A stretch of 60,821 nt of DNA from Flavobacterium cerinum. Lineage in GTDB: Bacteria; Bacteroidota; Bacteroidia; Flavobacteriales; Flavobacteriaceae. Positions 29,042 through 38,931 of the stretch are shown one piece after another (positions within the stretch are counted from its first letter, which is position 1; every line of letters begins with the position of its first letter). The position numbers and the translations under genes are program-made. The stretch is taken from the NCBI RefSeq assembly GCF_004028155.1, contig NZ_SBII01000018.1, positions 1 through 60,821 of the forward strand. Reading direction: 5' to 3'. Below the pieces are notes generated by a model that made no database searches, was not told where the DNA came from, and saw nothing but the letters and a program-made list of their open reading frames with translations.

Positions 29042-31486
29042 TTATTTAATTATAATCTGTCTTGATTCTTTTTTGCCATCTATAATCAGTACAACAATAT
29101 AATTTCCTTTTGCAATTCCTTCACTATCAATTCTGTTCTCTCCTTTTTTAAGAGTAAAGGTTTTTATGTGTTTACCTGCACTGTCATTTAATATAGCACT
29201 GGCAGATTCTTTAATATCATCTATGTTTATATAGAAATTACCATTATTTGGGTTTGGATATAGATTCACTCCTTTAATGGTATTATCAGTATTACCAGTA
29301 TTTCCTAATCTCATACCATGTGTTCCAACACTAGTAGCACAGGTTCTTGTTGTACAACCATTAAAAGTTACGTCAGCGCAAACAGTGCTTGGTGCGGTAC
29401 TGCCACATAAAGTAAGAGTATTACCAAAAATATTGACTGTAGGTGAATTCACAGCAACAATACCATCAACTCTCCAAATTACGGTTGACCCTACCGGTCG
29501 CGTAACAATATATTGGTCACAATTTCCTGCACCAGGCACATCTGCAGTTAATGCTACACTTGATCCGTTACCTGTAACAGTGACAGGAATATTTGTTGAA
29601 GCAGGAGTACACGGCCCTCCCGATACATGTGTTATTGTTAAACTGTATGTACCGCTTGCAGTTGCAAGAGTATTAAGTGTAATAATTCCGGCTGAGTTAA
29701 CGGAATAAGAACTAAACAATCCAGCAGGTACTGATGTTACAGTGTAAGTGCCATAAAAAGGACTTGGAGCATTCGCAACAGTTAATGTTGTAGTCCCTGC
29801 AAGACCAACATTCCAACAACTGGCTGTTATAGTATTGGGAGCAACTGTAACATAGTTTACTGTAAAACTTGTAGTAGCACTATTACAAGAAGAGGCAGCA
29901 CCTAAAGCAGTTACTGTAACAATTCCTGATGGTAGAGTGCCTCCTGGAGTAACTGTTACTGTTGGCGTTGATGTTGTTATGCTAGCAGGAGACCAACCGG
30001 AAGGAAATACCCATGAATATCCTGTTGCTCCAGGTGATGTGGTAACAGTATAGGTTTGTGGTGTTCCGCTATTTCTTACAAAACAATTTGGAGCTGCTGT
30101 AAAAGTTGGGGTTAGAGGCCTAACATATACAGTGTAACTAATTGAAGTGCTTGGACAATCTGTAGATCGTGCAATAAGCGTATATGCACCAGCCGGAGCC
30201 GATGAGGGCACCTGAACACTAACAATAGTTCTACGGCTGTTTGTTGGTGGGGTGGTTAATATAACCCAGCCAGATGGTAATGTCCAGGTAGTATTATTAA
30301 TTAAGGTATTTCCCAGTAACGAATAGGTGTTAGTACTACCTGGACTTATACATGTTGGTCCTGATATAGCCGCTGAAGGTGCTACAAAATTCCTGTTTAT
30401 TGGATAGATAAATTCTGCAGGTTCGCAAGTTCCGTTATCAACAGTCAGGGTAAGAACTCCTGAATTATTGTCTACTCCTGAAACTGCAAGATTTGCATTT
30501 TGTGCTCCATATTGGTTAAGTGACCAAGAGGTTCCTGCTTCAGACCATGTATATGTATAGCCAGGAACAGGTGTAAGCGTAATATTAAAAGAGGTTACAC
30601 CTGTTGCAAGGCATGTGGGAGGTGCCGTGATAAAGGCAGGTGTAGCAGGTATAGCACCAATAAATTTCGTAACACAGGTAGTATTTGCCGCACCAGCATC
30701 TCCATCCCAGTTATTGGCTCTGCCAAAACAGCATTTAATTGTAAATTGAGATACAGAACTCCCAGTTGTAAATGTTATAGAGCTTTCATCTGCTGATGTA
30801 TATACCCCAGTTGATCCCACTGGCAATCCGCTCCAGTAGTATCTGTCAAAACCAATAGCATTGGAAGCATTATCACTAGCGATCTGGTCTACTGAATAGG
30901 TATATTTTTGATTTGGCAAAAGGCACTCAGGCCCAATAATTGGCGGTGCCCAGCCAGGAGAAACATTACTGTATTTTTTATAAATCTCAAAGGTAATTGA
31001 ATTGTTACAGGGAGGCTGGCTGTAGCCTAAAGTTACACGACCTTTACTACGTCCCCATTTTGAATTTGATGCCGGCGATAGAGGTGCATATTCTGCCGGG
31101 CGTAAATTTTTATTATAAGATTCTATATTAAGTAATGCAACAGCGCCAGCATTTTGTACAGCAGCAGCAGGGGGTACGTTAGCAGTTTGCACCGATAAAT
31201 CTCCTGCGAGTGACCAGTTTGTAACAGTTGTTCCGTTTGGAACTAATGTAAAATCACCTCCTGTACCGGGAATATCAAATGGATCTGGCATAACAACAAT
31301 TCCACCACTTCCTACTGTACCCCCAAGTCCAAGACTCACGCCTATTCCTGATCCTGTAACAACTACCTCACAATTTGCAGGTACTTTTACTGTTGGTTGT
31401 GCCCACAGCATGGGGCTAATTAACATGAGCATCCAAAACGCAATTCCGCGTAGGGTACTCTTTTTAAATAAAATAAGTTCTTTCAT
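29042..31486 (-). CDS. T9SS-secreted protein with PKD/Ig-like domains
   Basis: 814 residues. The N-terminus is a long Sec signal peptide (GIAFWMLMLISPMLWAQP). The body is Thr/Ser/Pro-rich beta-sandwich sequence in PKD-like units (e.g. YTYTWSEAGTSW; TNTYSLLGNTLINNTTWTLP; ATGYSWVFPSGW), each with a conserved Trp and scattered Cys. The C-terminus is a T9SS type A sorting domain (VNLYPNPNNGNFYINID ... SRQIIIK). The pattern is common in Flavobacterium surface proteins of unknown target. It ends at its own terminator (28998-29028), so it is not part of one transcript with the next gene. Confidence 0.85.
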   Translation of the reverse strand: MKELILFKKSTLRGIAFWMLMLISPMLWAQPTVKVPANCEVVVTGSGIGVSLGLGGTVGSGGIVVMPDPFDIPGTGGDFTLVPNGTTVTNWSLAGDLSVQTANVPPAAAVQNAGAVALLNIESYNKNLRPAEYAPLSPASNSKWGRSKGRVTLGYSQPPCNNSITFEIYKKYSNVSPGWAPPIIGPECLLPNQKYTYSVDQIASDNASNAIGFDRYYWSGLPVGSTGVYTSADESSITFTTGSSVSQFTIKCCFGRANNWDGDAGAANTTCVTKFIGAIPATPAFITAPPTCLATGVTSFNITLTPVPGYTYTWSEAGTSWSLNQYGAQNANLAVSGVDNNSGVLTLTVDNGTCEPAEFIYPINRNFVAPSAAISGPTCISPGSTNTYSLLGNTLINNTTWTLPSGWVILTTPPTNSRRTIVSVQVPSSAPAGAYTLIARSTDCPSTSISYTVYVRPLTPTFTAAPNCFVRNSGTPQTYTVTTSPGATGYSWVFPSGWSPASITTSTPTVTVTPGGTLPSGIVTVTALGAASSCNSATTSFTVNYVTVAPNTITASCWNVGLAGTTTLTVANAPSPFYGTYTVTSVPAGLFSSYSVNSAGIITLNTLATASGTYSLTITHVSGGPCTPASTNIPVTVTGNGSSVALTADVPGAGNCDQYIVTRPVGSTVIWRVDGIVAVNSPTVNIFGNTLTLCGSTAPSTVCADVTFNGCTTRTCATSVGTHGMRLGNTGNTDNTIKGVNLYPNPNNGNFYINIDDIKESASAILNDSAGKHIKTFTLKKGENRIDSEGIAKGNYIVVLIIDGKKESRQIIIK

Positions 31487-32017
31487 AAGATTGGTTTAAA
31501 ATATTAAAAATTAGATAATACTAAGTGGGCCCAACCTAGTGTTTGAATCTTGATTAAATGCGCTTTTAACCATGTAACAATTTGGATTTAAATGGAAGCT
31601 TACTAATAATAACAACTCTTTTATATTTTAATCAACGACACTTGCCGCAGCAGTTTACTATTGATAAGAAAACATTTTTAATCCATCCAAAAGTAAGTTT
31701 TTTTTGATAAGAATAATAGATGTTTTTTTTGTTGTTATTTGATTACTAGGCGTTTGCTGTTTTTGTTTAAATCTAAATTTTAATTAGATTACTATTTTAT
31801 CCCAATATATCCATTAGATTTTATTTAATATCGGACTGATATTTTCCTCATATTACGAATCAATCTTTTAGCATTATTTTTTTAAAAAATAGTTTAAATG
31901 TATAATAACTCGATGTATGGGAATTGATTACAGAAAAAAATATAGATTTTAGTTAAAATAAAAGACGTAAGAATTCGAATTCTCTTAAATTTATGCTCCA
32001 GATAAGGCTCAAAAAAC
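31487..32017. other. Intergenic region, no gene seen
   Basis: About 530 AT-rich bases upstream of the PKD-domain gene. No long frame with protein-like content, no tRNA-like fold and no clear promoter with both boxes was found. Confidence 0.4.
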
Positions 32018-32046
32018 AAGCAGAGTATACTAAAATACTCTGCTTT
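32018..32046 (-). terminator. Terminator of the small-protein gene
   Basis: AAGCAGAGTAT and ATACTCTGCTT form an 11-base stem around a short loop with an upstream A run (T run on the minus strand). It lies about 25 bases after the stop at 32071. Confidence 0.8.
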
Positions 32047-32070
32047 CAAAATAAAAACTATAAAAAACTT

Positions 32071-32352
32071 CTAACTCCCTTTATTTCTTGCCTTGGTATT
32101 CATCTTCCTTACATTAGGAAACATGATTCGCTGTAGTGATTCCTGTACTTCCTTATAAGTACAAATACAATTTTCGAGTTCCTTTAGCAATAGGTTATAA
32201 TAATCGTATGAATTTTTAAATTCAGCTATATTACCTTTGATAATCTCATTCTGCCCTTCGGGAACAATATTTCCGTAAATAGTAATGAGTTCATCAAATT
32301 TACAGATGACTTTAAGCATGTTTTGATGTTTTTTCTGATCTAGTGCCTGCAT
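32071..32352 (-). CDS. Small hypothetical protein, 93 aa
   Basis: I do not recognise it. It is hydrophilic and mostly helical, opening MQALDQKKHQNMLKVICKFD, with YYNLLLKELENCICTYKEVQ in the middle and a basic end (RKMNTKARNKGS). Two Cys form C-x-C. It has no signal peptide or membrane segment. It lies 55 bases after the lipoprotein gene, is followed by a clear terminator, and is probably the last gene of the TonB-receptor transcript or a short one of its own. Confidence 0.6.
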   Translation of the reverse strand: MQALDQKKHQNMLKVICKFDELITIYGNIVPEGQNEIIKGNIAEFKNSYDYYNLLLKELENCICTYKEVQESLQRIMFPNVRKMNTKARNKGS

Positions 32353-32407
32353 TCCCTTTTAGCCGTTTTACCTGTATTTATTATTATTTCTTTTGTTGAG
32401 GCATAGA

Positions 32408-33181
32408 TTAAAAATCAAAATAATCAGTTAGGTTAATGATACCTTCAACACCTGAAAAAGTGCCATTTTCATTTACTTTTTCATCCAGGACGATCATTCT
32501 TGACTTATTGTTTTGCATAACCATCTGTACAACTACCTGCTGACCAGCAATATAAGAGTCGGTAGTGCCGTGTTTTACAAGTTGTACAGTAAATATGGGA
32601 GGTGGAGCAAAGGCAAATTCCACAAAATTGCTGAAACTATCTTTGGTTATGTTCTCTGCTACGCCCAATATCTCTCCATTTAGTTTTTTTATAATGCCAT
32701 CGATTGGGCCATCATATCCGCTGTTCGAATACCGGTTCATGGTAGGAAAAATAAACTTATAGCCAGTTACACCAGTTCCGCTTAATACCCCGGGTTTAAA
32801 GGATAATACATCGTCCAGCCAGATCCCGTCTTTTACATAAAATGAAAGTGTATCATTTGGACTACTTGCAGTAAAGTTGTAGGAGTGAAGTATTTCACCT
32901 GTAGCTTTGTTGATAATATCTATATTTTTTTCTTTATTGTCATAGTATACAAATTCATAGTCTTTTATTATTTTTCCGATGAAAGTATTCTTTTCGCCTA
33001 TTTTGAGTATCTTACCATTCGATACTATCTGTACAGAATCTTTTAAGGTGCTGTAGCCCCTTATTACTACTTTTCCTGCTACCTGTTCACCATATATTGG
33101 TTTCAAGTCTTCATTAGAACAGCCCAGAAAAAAAGCTGCAAATATCAAAACAGGGAACATTGTTTTAAATATATTTTTCAT
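32408..33181 (-). CDS. Hypothetical lipoprotein near the TonB-receptor locus
   Basis: 257 residues. The signal peptide MFPVLIFAAFFLGCSNED carries a lipobox (FLGC), so the protein is lipidated at that Cys. The mature part is beta-rich (GKVVIRGYSTLKDSVQIVSNGK; DTLSFYVKDGIWLD) and is likely exposed at the outer membrane or periplasm. No known family is recognised. It lies downstream of a choice-of-anchor-J-like T9SS protein and an STN-type TonB receptor, separated from them by a terminator. In Bacteroidota such lipoproteins often bind the receptor's substrate or partner; that role is an inference. Confidence 0.65.
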   Translation of the reverse strand: MKNIFKTMFPVLIFAAFFLGCSNEDLKPIYGEQVAGKVVIRGYSTLKDSVQIVSNGKILKIGEKNTFIGKIIKDYEFVYYDNKEKNIDIINKATGEILHSYNFTASSPNDTLSFYVKDGIWLDDVLSFKPGVLSGTGVTGYKFIFPTMNRYSNSGYDGPIDGIIKKLNGEILGVAENITKDSFSNFVEFAFAPPPIFTVQLVKHGTTDSYIAGQQVVVQMVMQNNKSRMIVLDEKVNENGTFSGVEGIINLTDYFDF

Positions 33182-33275
33182 ATCAGTTGTAAATTGTATT
33201 TTAAATCAGTTATAATATTCCGTTTTGTTAACTCAGGGAAACGGAGTCATTTTTATGCTTTACCATAGTACTATA

Positions 33276-33313
33276 AAAATACTGTTGATGTTATATAACA
33301 TCAACAGTATTTT
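33276..33313 (-). terminator. Perfect palindromic terminator
   Basis: AAAATACTGTTGATGTTA and its exact complement form a 38-base palindrome with A and T runs, so it can act in both directions. It lies 26 bases past the stop at 33339. Confidence 0.85.
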
Positions 33314-33338
33314 CTAAATAAAACATAATTCAATGCTA

Positions 33339-34196
33339 TTATTTTTTAATAAATTTAATCCTTTCAGTTACGGTTCCATTAGACAATTTCAGGAAATACA
33401 GACCACTGGAAAGGTCACTTACAGAAATACCAGATTCCGTGTATCTACCATCTTTAACAAGCATACCACTTGTATTGTATATCTGCACATTTAAAGCTTC
33501 TGCGTCTATTGCTGTGCTTAACTGCAGTTGCAGTGTTTCTGACACCGGATTTTGTTTTATTTTAGTAGCCGTTTTAGTAACATCATCAATACCAGTAACA
33601 ACTTCTGTAGCTGTAATTTTTACATTGTCTATTTCATGTCCTGCATAAAGAGCAAATTGATCCGTTACAATAGCAAAATAGAACTGCTCTTTACCTGCAT
33701 ATTGTGATATATCAATAGTATAATCACTAAAATGTGTGTCTAAATCCGCTTGAGGGTCACGATGTATATGGATTGTGTCCAGTACTACAAAAGATTCCTT
33801 TTCCGGAGATATTGATCCATAAATATATAAATCACTTGCACCATCATATATCATCTTTTGGGTATTGATAACTAACTCAGTAACTCCTGTATAAAATGAA
33901 AGGTCAATTGCCGGACTAACAGTCCACTCAAAGTCTGGATTGGGAAAAAATTCGTTTGTTTCAAAATCAAAAGCATATACAGCTAAAACGTTATGTGTGC
34001 CCGTAGTAAGATCTATAGCACCACTTTCGCCCACTTGCACGTTTTTATTAACTTGCCATTTATGCTCATCCCCATTTAAATCCCATACTGTCCAGTCAGT
34101 TATGTTACCATCATTGAAATCATCTTCCCAAACTGTAAATTGTGCATTAGCAGAAAAGGATAAAGCCACAAAAGCAAAAAGTAATAAATTTTTCAT
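33339..34196 (-). CDS. T9SS-secreted protein with a choice-of-anchor-J-like domain
   Basis: 285 residues. Signal peptide (MKNLLLFAFVALSFSANAQ), then WEDDFNDGNITDWTVWDLNGD, the opening of the choice-of-anchor J (cleaved-adhesin-like) jelly roll. It continues with FEWTVSPAIDLSFYTGVTEL and FYFAIVTDQFALYAGHEIDNV. The C-terminus is a T9SS type A tail (LQLQLSTAIDAEALNVQIYN ... ERIKFIKK). It lies 126 bases downstream of the TonB receptor gene and ahead of a strong terminator, so it is likely the last gene of that transcript. It may be the surface cargo that works with the receptor. Confidence 0.8.
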   Translation of the reverse strand: MKNLLLFAFVALSFSANAQFTVWEDDFNDGNITDWTVWDLNGDEHKWQVNKNVQVGESGAIDLTTGTHNVLAVYAFDFETNEFFPNPDFEWTVSPAIDLSFYTGVTELVINTQKMIYDGASDLYIYGSISPEKESFVVLDTIHIHRDPQADLDTHFSDYTIDISQYAGKEQFYFAIVTDQFALYAGHEIDNVKITATEVVTGIDDVTKTATKIKQNPVSETLQLQLSTAIDAEALNVQIYNTSGMLVKDGRYTESGISVSDLSSGLYFLKLSNGTVTERIKFIKK

Positions 34197-34322
34197 CTTT
34201 AAAATATTTAATAGTTTTATTTGCTGCCTGTTTGTTATGCTTTAGGAAAGGGCAACAATTGCTTTCCTTGGCATTTTTTTTTATTTTTTGTGTTAAACTT
34301 TTTATTAAACTGTTTTTTGGGA

Positions 34323-37300
34323 TTAAAAAGAATAGTTCACAGATAAGCTTAACGTTTTGCCGCTCCAGGCTTTAAAAAATTTGTTATCTATACCTTCATC
34401 ATACTTATCGGTCGCCCCGGCGCCAAGTGTAAATTGATCCCGTGGATTTTTACCCTGATAATCTTTAACCCCTTTTGTATAACTGTTAACATTGCTGTAT
34501 GTCTCAATAGCAGTGTCAAATAAGTTTTTAACCCCACATTTTAATTCCAGGTTTTTATCTTTAAAAAATTTATAGCTTATCTGGGCATCAGTAATACCGT
34601 AAGGCATTCGTATCTCCTCGGCAAGATAGCTGAACCCCACTAGGAGGTATTGGTCGCCCATACCATTGTGACGCACACTAAAGCCGAGACGGTCGCCAAT
34701 GTAGTCTAACCCTAAGTTATAATTGTATGGAGACTGGCCATACAATGGACGGTTAGCCTCATAAAGCCCACCTGTACCGTCTATATTTACATAACCTGTT
34801 ACTTTAGTGTTATTAACAGCGGCATTGGCATAGAGGAAAATCCTGTTCAGGGCATCGCCTTCTCCTAAAAACGACAGGTTTTTATAAATTTCCATCTCAA
34901 TACCCCATAATTTGGCACTGTGTGAATTCATATTATAAATGGTTCTTGTTCCGCCATCGCCCCCTATCTCTGCAACTGCTTCAATAGGGTCTTTCATGTT
35001 TTTGCTGTATATACCAAAGGATAAAATTTCACCACGCGAGGGAAACCATTCTGCTTTAAAATCGTAGTTCTCTACTACAGTAGAAACAATCCCGCCTGTC
35101 CAGTTTAAAACCTTCGCGTTACGAACAGGGTCATAGTAGGGCATATTAAGACGCTCTGCAAACTGAGGACGTAACACCGATTTATTGTAACCCACCCTCA
35201 GGTTCATTTTTTCAGTGGGGCTTACCGTAAGGTTTATTGAAGGAAGGTATTGCCAAACTTTCTCATCCCTCTGCACTGTACCAAAATTCTTCGGATTATC
35301 TGCCTGGCTGGCAATCTGGGTGTACACAAAACTTTCTGCCCTAACACCCCATACCAGTCTTACAAATCGGGTTAGTTTATTATCCAGCATTAAAAAAGGA
35401 GAATGTATTTTAACATCGCCTATGTATTCCTTACCATAATTAGTTGTCCTTTGCCAGCCATAACCACCCCATTTATAGTTGGACCCGTTTAATAATTCCG
35501 AAACAGGCATATTGATATTAAGAACTACGTCTGTTCCCTGTCCCACTATTGCTAACCCGGCAGATTCCTGTTGGTTAGTCGCTTTTTTATAGGTGCCAAA
35601 ATATCCTGCCTTAATATAGTTATGAAACGATTCGCCAAAATTGAATGCGTACTTAAAATTGATGCCGCCATTATAGTTTTTTTCCTCGTTAGTAAAGTTT
35701 GCCCTTTTAAACTGATCAAAATCAGCGTTATATATTCCCTGGCCAACAAGAACATCATCTCCAACTTTTATTCTTCCTTGTTTTGTAAAAGTAGCGTCTT
35801 TGGTATCTTTGCTTGTAGTGCTGTATGCTGCAAACCAGTCAATTTCTAAATCGCCCAGTTTGTGCTCACCTTCAATTTTATTTTGTATAAATGTTTGGTA
35901 TACAGGATAATTTGCTTCTTCTGTAAATGGCAGGTCAGTACCGTTAAGTATTTCTTCAAGCCTTGCTGAATAAAAGCCCCAACCTGTAGTCTGGGTAAGC
36001 GTAGCATCATACATATGCATCATGATATTGCGCACTGTAAGCTTATGCCTGCCCAGTTGTATACCTGCATTGAACATACCACCCATAGTAGAATTGAAAT
36101 TGTATGAGGCCCCATAGTTTTTAAAACCAAATTGTTTTAGAGTTGAATAACCTTCACCTACTTCTGGTGTATATACAGTATTCCGTACGCGGTTACCTCT
36201 TTCGGTATGTTCTATTTCCAACTTTTCCTGGGTATTTTTAAAGATCAGTGAACCTACAAATCCCCAACGGTTGCCATCTTTCAGGTCATATGCACGCCCC
36301 AATGCAAATTGGAGTGAGGTTCCCGGGGCACCATACGTTTGGTAGGTCGTAAAATTATCTTGCGTAAACCTTTTAGACTGCTCCATAAATGGCCCGGATT
36401 CTGCCTCGGTTGCGGGTGCGGAAAGATTTTGTAATGATGGATAATCTCTTCTGCCATCATCAAATCCTAAATAATCAGTAGCAGCTTGCTGCTTGGTAAG
36501 ACGAGGCTTAAAAGCACTCCGGCTGTTATAGGATGTCCCTACTGAAAATGAAGTAAAGTCTTCTTTTGGTATCGCCTTTGTCCTTACTTCTACATAACCA
36601 CCCGCAAAATTTGCATTCATATCCGGCGTAGCGCTTTTACTTACTACTACGCTCTCAACCATAGCAGTAGGAATAATATCAAAACTGAATTGCTGTTGTA
36701 CAGCATCGGTACTGGGCAGGTTTATACCATCCATCACTGCCTGATTCCAACGCTCACCCATAGACCTTACAACAACATATTTATCATCAATTGTAGTTAC
36801 GCCGGTAATACGCTTTAGGACTGCACCCACATCTTTATCGGGAGTCCTGGCAATCTGCTCAGAAGAGATACCATCAGATAGTTGGGCTGCATTCTTCTGT
36901 TCTAATAGCATCCCCTCGGTAGAAGCGGTCGCCATTTGATAGGTCTTTGTTATAACAACTTCTGCCAACGAATTTGCATCTTCTTTTAGCGCTATATTCA
37001 GGGGAGTAATATTATCTTCAGAAACATTTACTCCTGTTATTTTTTGGGTTTGAAACGATATATAGCTGGCTTCAACGGTGTAAACTCCTGGTTCTGCAAT
37101 GAGGGTATAATTTCCATCAGTATCAGAAATAGTTACCAATCCTGTTTCAACTATTCGGATAGTGACACCTGGTAAGGAAAGACCGAAATTATCAACCGCC
37201 TTTCCTTTTATCTTTCCCGGCTTTCTCTTTGGGGCAGGAGCAGGCTTGTTGATAATAGCATAAGAGTTCCCCGTTTTTTTGTATATATATTTAGTTGTCT

Positions 37301-37538
37301 GTAAAGAGGCTTCTAAAATTTGTTCCCATGTTTTACCATTACCATTTAGGGCGGGTACTTTTGCGGTTTTTATTTGTTCAGTGGCATCAAAGAGAATGTT
37401 GAGTTTACTTTCCTGAGCTATTTTATTAAGCCTGTTTTCGAGTGATTCTGCAGAAAACTCTTTTGTTTGCGCGTTTAAACTTTCTATGGATAAAAAAGAC
37501 ATCAACACAGTGATTGCTAATAAGTAATGTTTATACAT
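34323..37538 (-). CDS. TonB-dependent receptor with N-terminal STN signalling domain
   Basis: 1071 residues. Signal peptide (HYLLAITVLMSFLSIESLNA), then a secretin/TonB short N-terminal (STN) domain at about 26-95 that contacts a FecR-type anti-sigma factor. A carboxypeptidase-like regulatory domain follows at about 105-190 (GLSLPGVTIRIVETG..TISDTDGNYTL). Then come the plug (VLKRITGVTTIDDKYVVVRS, NQAVMDGINLP) and an outer-membrane beta-barrel ending in LSLSVNYSF. The substrate is unknown; in this family the STN domain reports ligand binding to FecR. The gene lies 125 bases downstream of the FecR gene. Confidence 0.92.
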   Translation of the reverse strand: MYKHYLLAITVLMSFLSIESLNAQTKEFSAESLENRLNKIAQESKLNILFDATEQIKTAKVPALNGNGKTWEQILEASLQTTKYIYKKTGNSYAIINKPAPAPKRKPGKIKGKAVDNFGLSLPGVTIRIVETGLVTISDTDGNYTLIAEPGVYTVEASYISFQTQKITGVNVSEDNITPLNIALKEDANSLAEVVITKTYQMATASTEGMLLEQKNAAQLSDGISSEQIARTPDKDVGAVLKRITGVTTIDDKYVVVRSMGERWNQAVMDGINLPSTDAVQQQFSFDIIPTAMVESVVVSKSATPDMNANFAGGYVEVRTKAIPKEDFTSFSVGTSYNSRSAFKPRLTKQQAATDYLGFDDGRRDYPSLQNLSAPATEAESGPFMEQSKRFTQDNFTTYQTYGAPGTSLQFALGRAYDLKDGNRWGFVGSLIFKNTQEKLEIEHTERGNRVRNTVYTPEVGEGYSTLKQFGFKNYGASYNFNSTMGGMFNAGIQLGRHKLTVRNIMMHMYDATLTQTTGWGFYSARLEEILNGTDLPFTEEANYPVYQTFIQNKIEGEHKLGDLEIDWFAAYSTTSKDTKDATFTKQGRIKVGDDVLVGQGIYNADFDQFKRANFTNEEKNYNGGINFKYAFNFGESFHNYIKAGYFGTYKKATNQQESAGLAIVGQGTDVVLNINMPVSELLNGSNYKWGGYGWQRTTNYGKEYIGDVKIHSPFLMLDNKLTRFVRLVWGVRAESFVYTQIASQADNPKNFGTVQRDEKVWQYLPSINLTVSPTEKMNLRVGYNKSVLRPQFAERLNMPYYDPVRNAKVLNWTGGIVSTVVENYDFKAEWFPSRGEILSFGIYSKNMKDPIEAVAEIGGDGGTRTIYNMNSHSAKLWGIEMEIYKNLSFLGEGDALNRIFLYANAAVNNTKVTGYVNIDGTGGLYEANRPLYGQSPYNYNLGLDYIGDRLGFSVRHNGMGDQYLLVGFSYLAEEIRMPYGITDAQISYKFFKDKNLELKCGVKNLFDTAIETYSNVNSYTKGVKDYQGKNPRDQFTLGAGATDKYDEGIDNKFFKAWSGKTLSLSVNYSF

Positions 37539-37663
37539 TGTTATAAATGATTAATATTTTAGGACAGTTAATAATTTAATTTTTAATTCATTTTTGAGAA
37601 TAGAGAAGTCAGGCACTAGTAGTGATTAACTAGTACTGCTATATGAATATCTATGCTGCATAC

Positions 37664-38704
37664 TTATTTGTATATGATTGCTTTGCCGGGATTGCTTATG
37701 TCATATTTAAGACCGTAGAGTAGTGTGATTCCGTCAAGAACTTCTTTTAACGAGACTCTGTTATGAAAAGAGCAACTAAGTAATTTTCCCTGTAGTGCAT
37801 TTTCTTTTATTTCAACATCTACTCCAAAATGCTGTTTGAGCCTCAACTTTAATTCTTTAACATTCGCTTGTTTCATAACGAGTCTGCTTTCCATCCAGGC
37901 CGCTGGATCTTTCCAACTTGCCTGTTGTTCATCAAAACGGCCTGTTATTTTGTTGTATACAATCTGCCTGTTTTGTGTAAGCGTGCCTAAAAGCTTATTT
38001 TCATTATGAACCTGCACTTTACCATTTCTGACAGATACTGAGCTTTCGTCAAGCTCTTTATAAGCTTTTACATTAAAAGATGTTCCTTTTACAGTGGTTT
38101 CTAAATCCTGGGTATGTACAATAAAAGGCTTCTCAGGATTTTTAGCCACTTCAAAAAAAGCTTCACCTTCTTCAAGCCATACTTCCCTTTTTTCTCTATT
38201 AAATGAAGCTGTTCTGATGCCAAGCTTTGTATCACTGTTAAGGTAAATTACAGAACCATCTGGCAATGACATATGTTTTCTTTGCCTCGCACCTGACTGG
38301 AAATACTCCATTGCAAGTTCTACCTGTTCTTTTGAATCGGTTCGATTTGTACCATCAAAAATGTAGAATGCTGCACCCAGGGATATAAAAAGAATAATAG
38401 CAGCGGCTATCTTTCTGTAAGACGGGCGTTTGGATAGTTTGTATACCGGTTTTCTGTTGTCTGATTCAGAGATTAATTGTCTCGCTTCTGCCTGTAATTC
38501 CATTTTCATTACTTCAGTAAGTGTCTTTGAATTATGTTTTTTAATCGCTTCCCAAAGCGATAGGCTTACCGTATCAAGATATTGATCTGCCGATGTATCT
38601 TTTAAACCTTCCAGCAATTCCGCGAGTGTTTCTTCATTACATTCATTATTTATATACTGTTGAAACAGGAATAATAATCGTGCAGGTGATTGTTTTTTTG
38701 CCAT
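37664..38704 (-). CDS. FecR-type anti-sigma factor
   Basis: 346 residues. A cytoplasmic N-terminal part (about 1-95), one transmembrane helix at about 98-116 (KIAAAIILFISLGAAFYIF), then a periplasmic FecR domain (HMSLPDGSVIYLNSDTKLGI, REVWLEEGEAFFEVAKN, FIVHTQDLETTVKGTSFNVK). The DUF4974 domain at the end (NVKELKLRLKQHFGVDVEIK ... LDGITLLYGLKYDI) contacts the receptor STN domain. It should hold the divergently encoded ECF sigma factor until the TonB receptor binds its substrate. The sigma gene starts 227 bases away in the opposite direction. Confidence 0.93.
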   Translation of the reverse strand: MAKKQSPARLLFLFQQYINNECNEETLAELLEGLKDTSADQYLDTVSLSLWEAIKKHNSKTLTEVMKMELQAEARQLISESDNRKPVYKLSKRPSYRKIAAAIILFISLGAAFYIFDGTNRTDSKEQVELAMEYFQSGARQRKHMSLPDGSVIYLNSDTKLGIRTASFNREKREVWLEEGEAFFEVAKNPEKPFIVHTQDLETTVKGTSFNVKAYKELDESSVSVRNGKVQVHNENKLLGTLTQNRQIVYNKITGRFDEQQASWKDPAAWMESRLVMKQANVKELKLRLKQHFGVDVEIKENALQGKLLSCSFHNRVSLKEVLDGITLLYGLKYDISNPGKAIIYK

Positions 38705-38931
38705 AATAGTTGCATTAAATGCATTCTGTTTATTCGTTACAATCTATACACACCGCAAGGCCGTTTATCTATGACGCATTTTTTATGAATTGATGAAAAC
38801 GTAATATTAGCATCATAATCGTAACACAACCTTAATTTCTATTATATGATGTTTTAATAGGCTACAGGTGAACTTTGCGCTGAAAAAATTATTCTTAACT
38901 GCATCTTATAACACGCTAATAATAATCAATC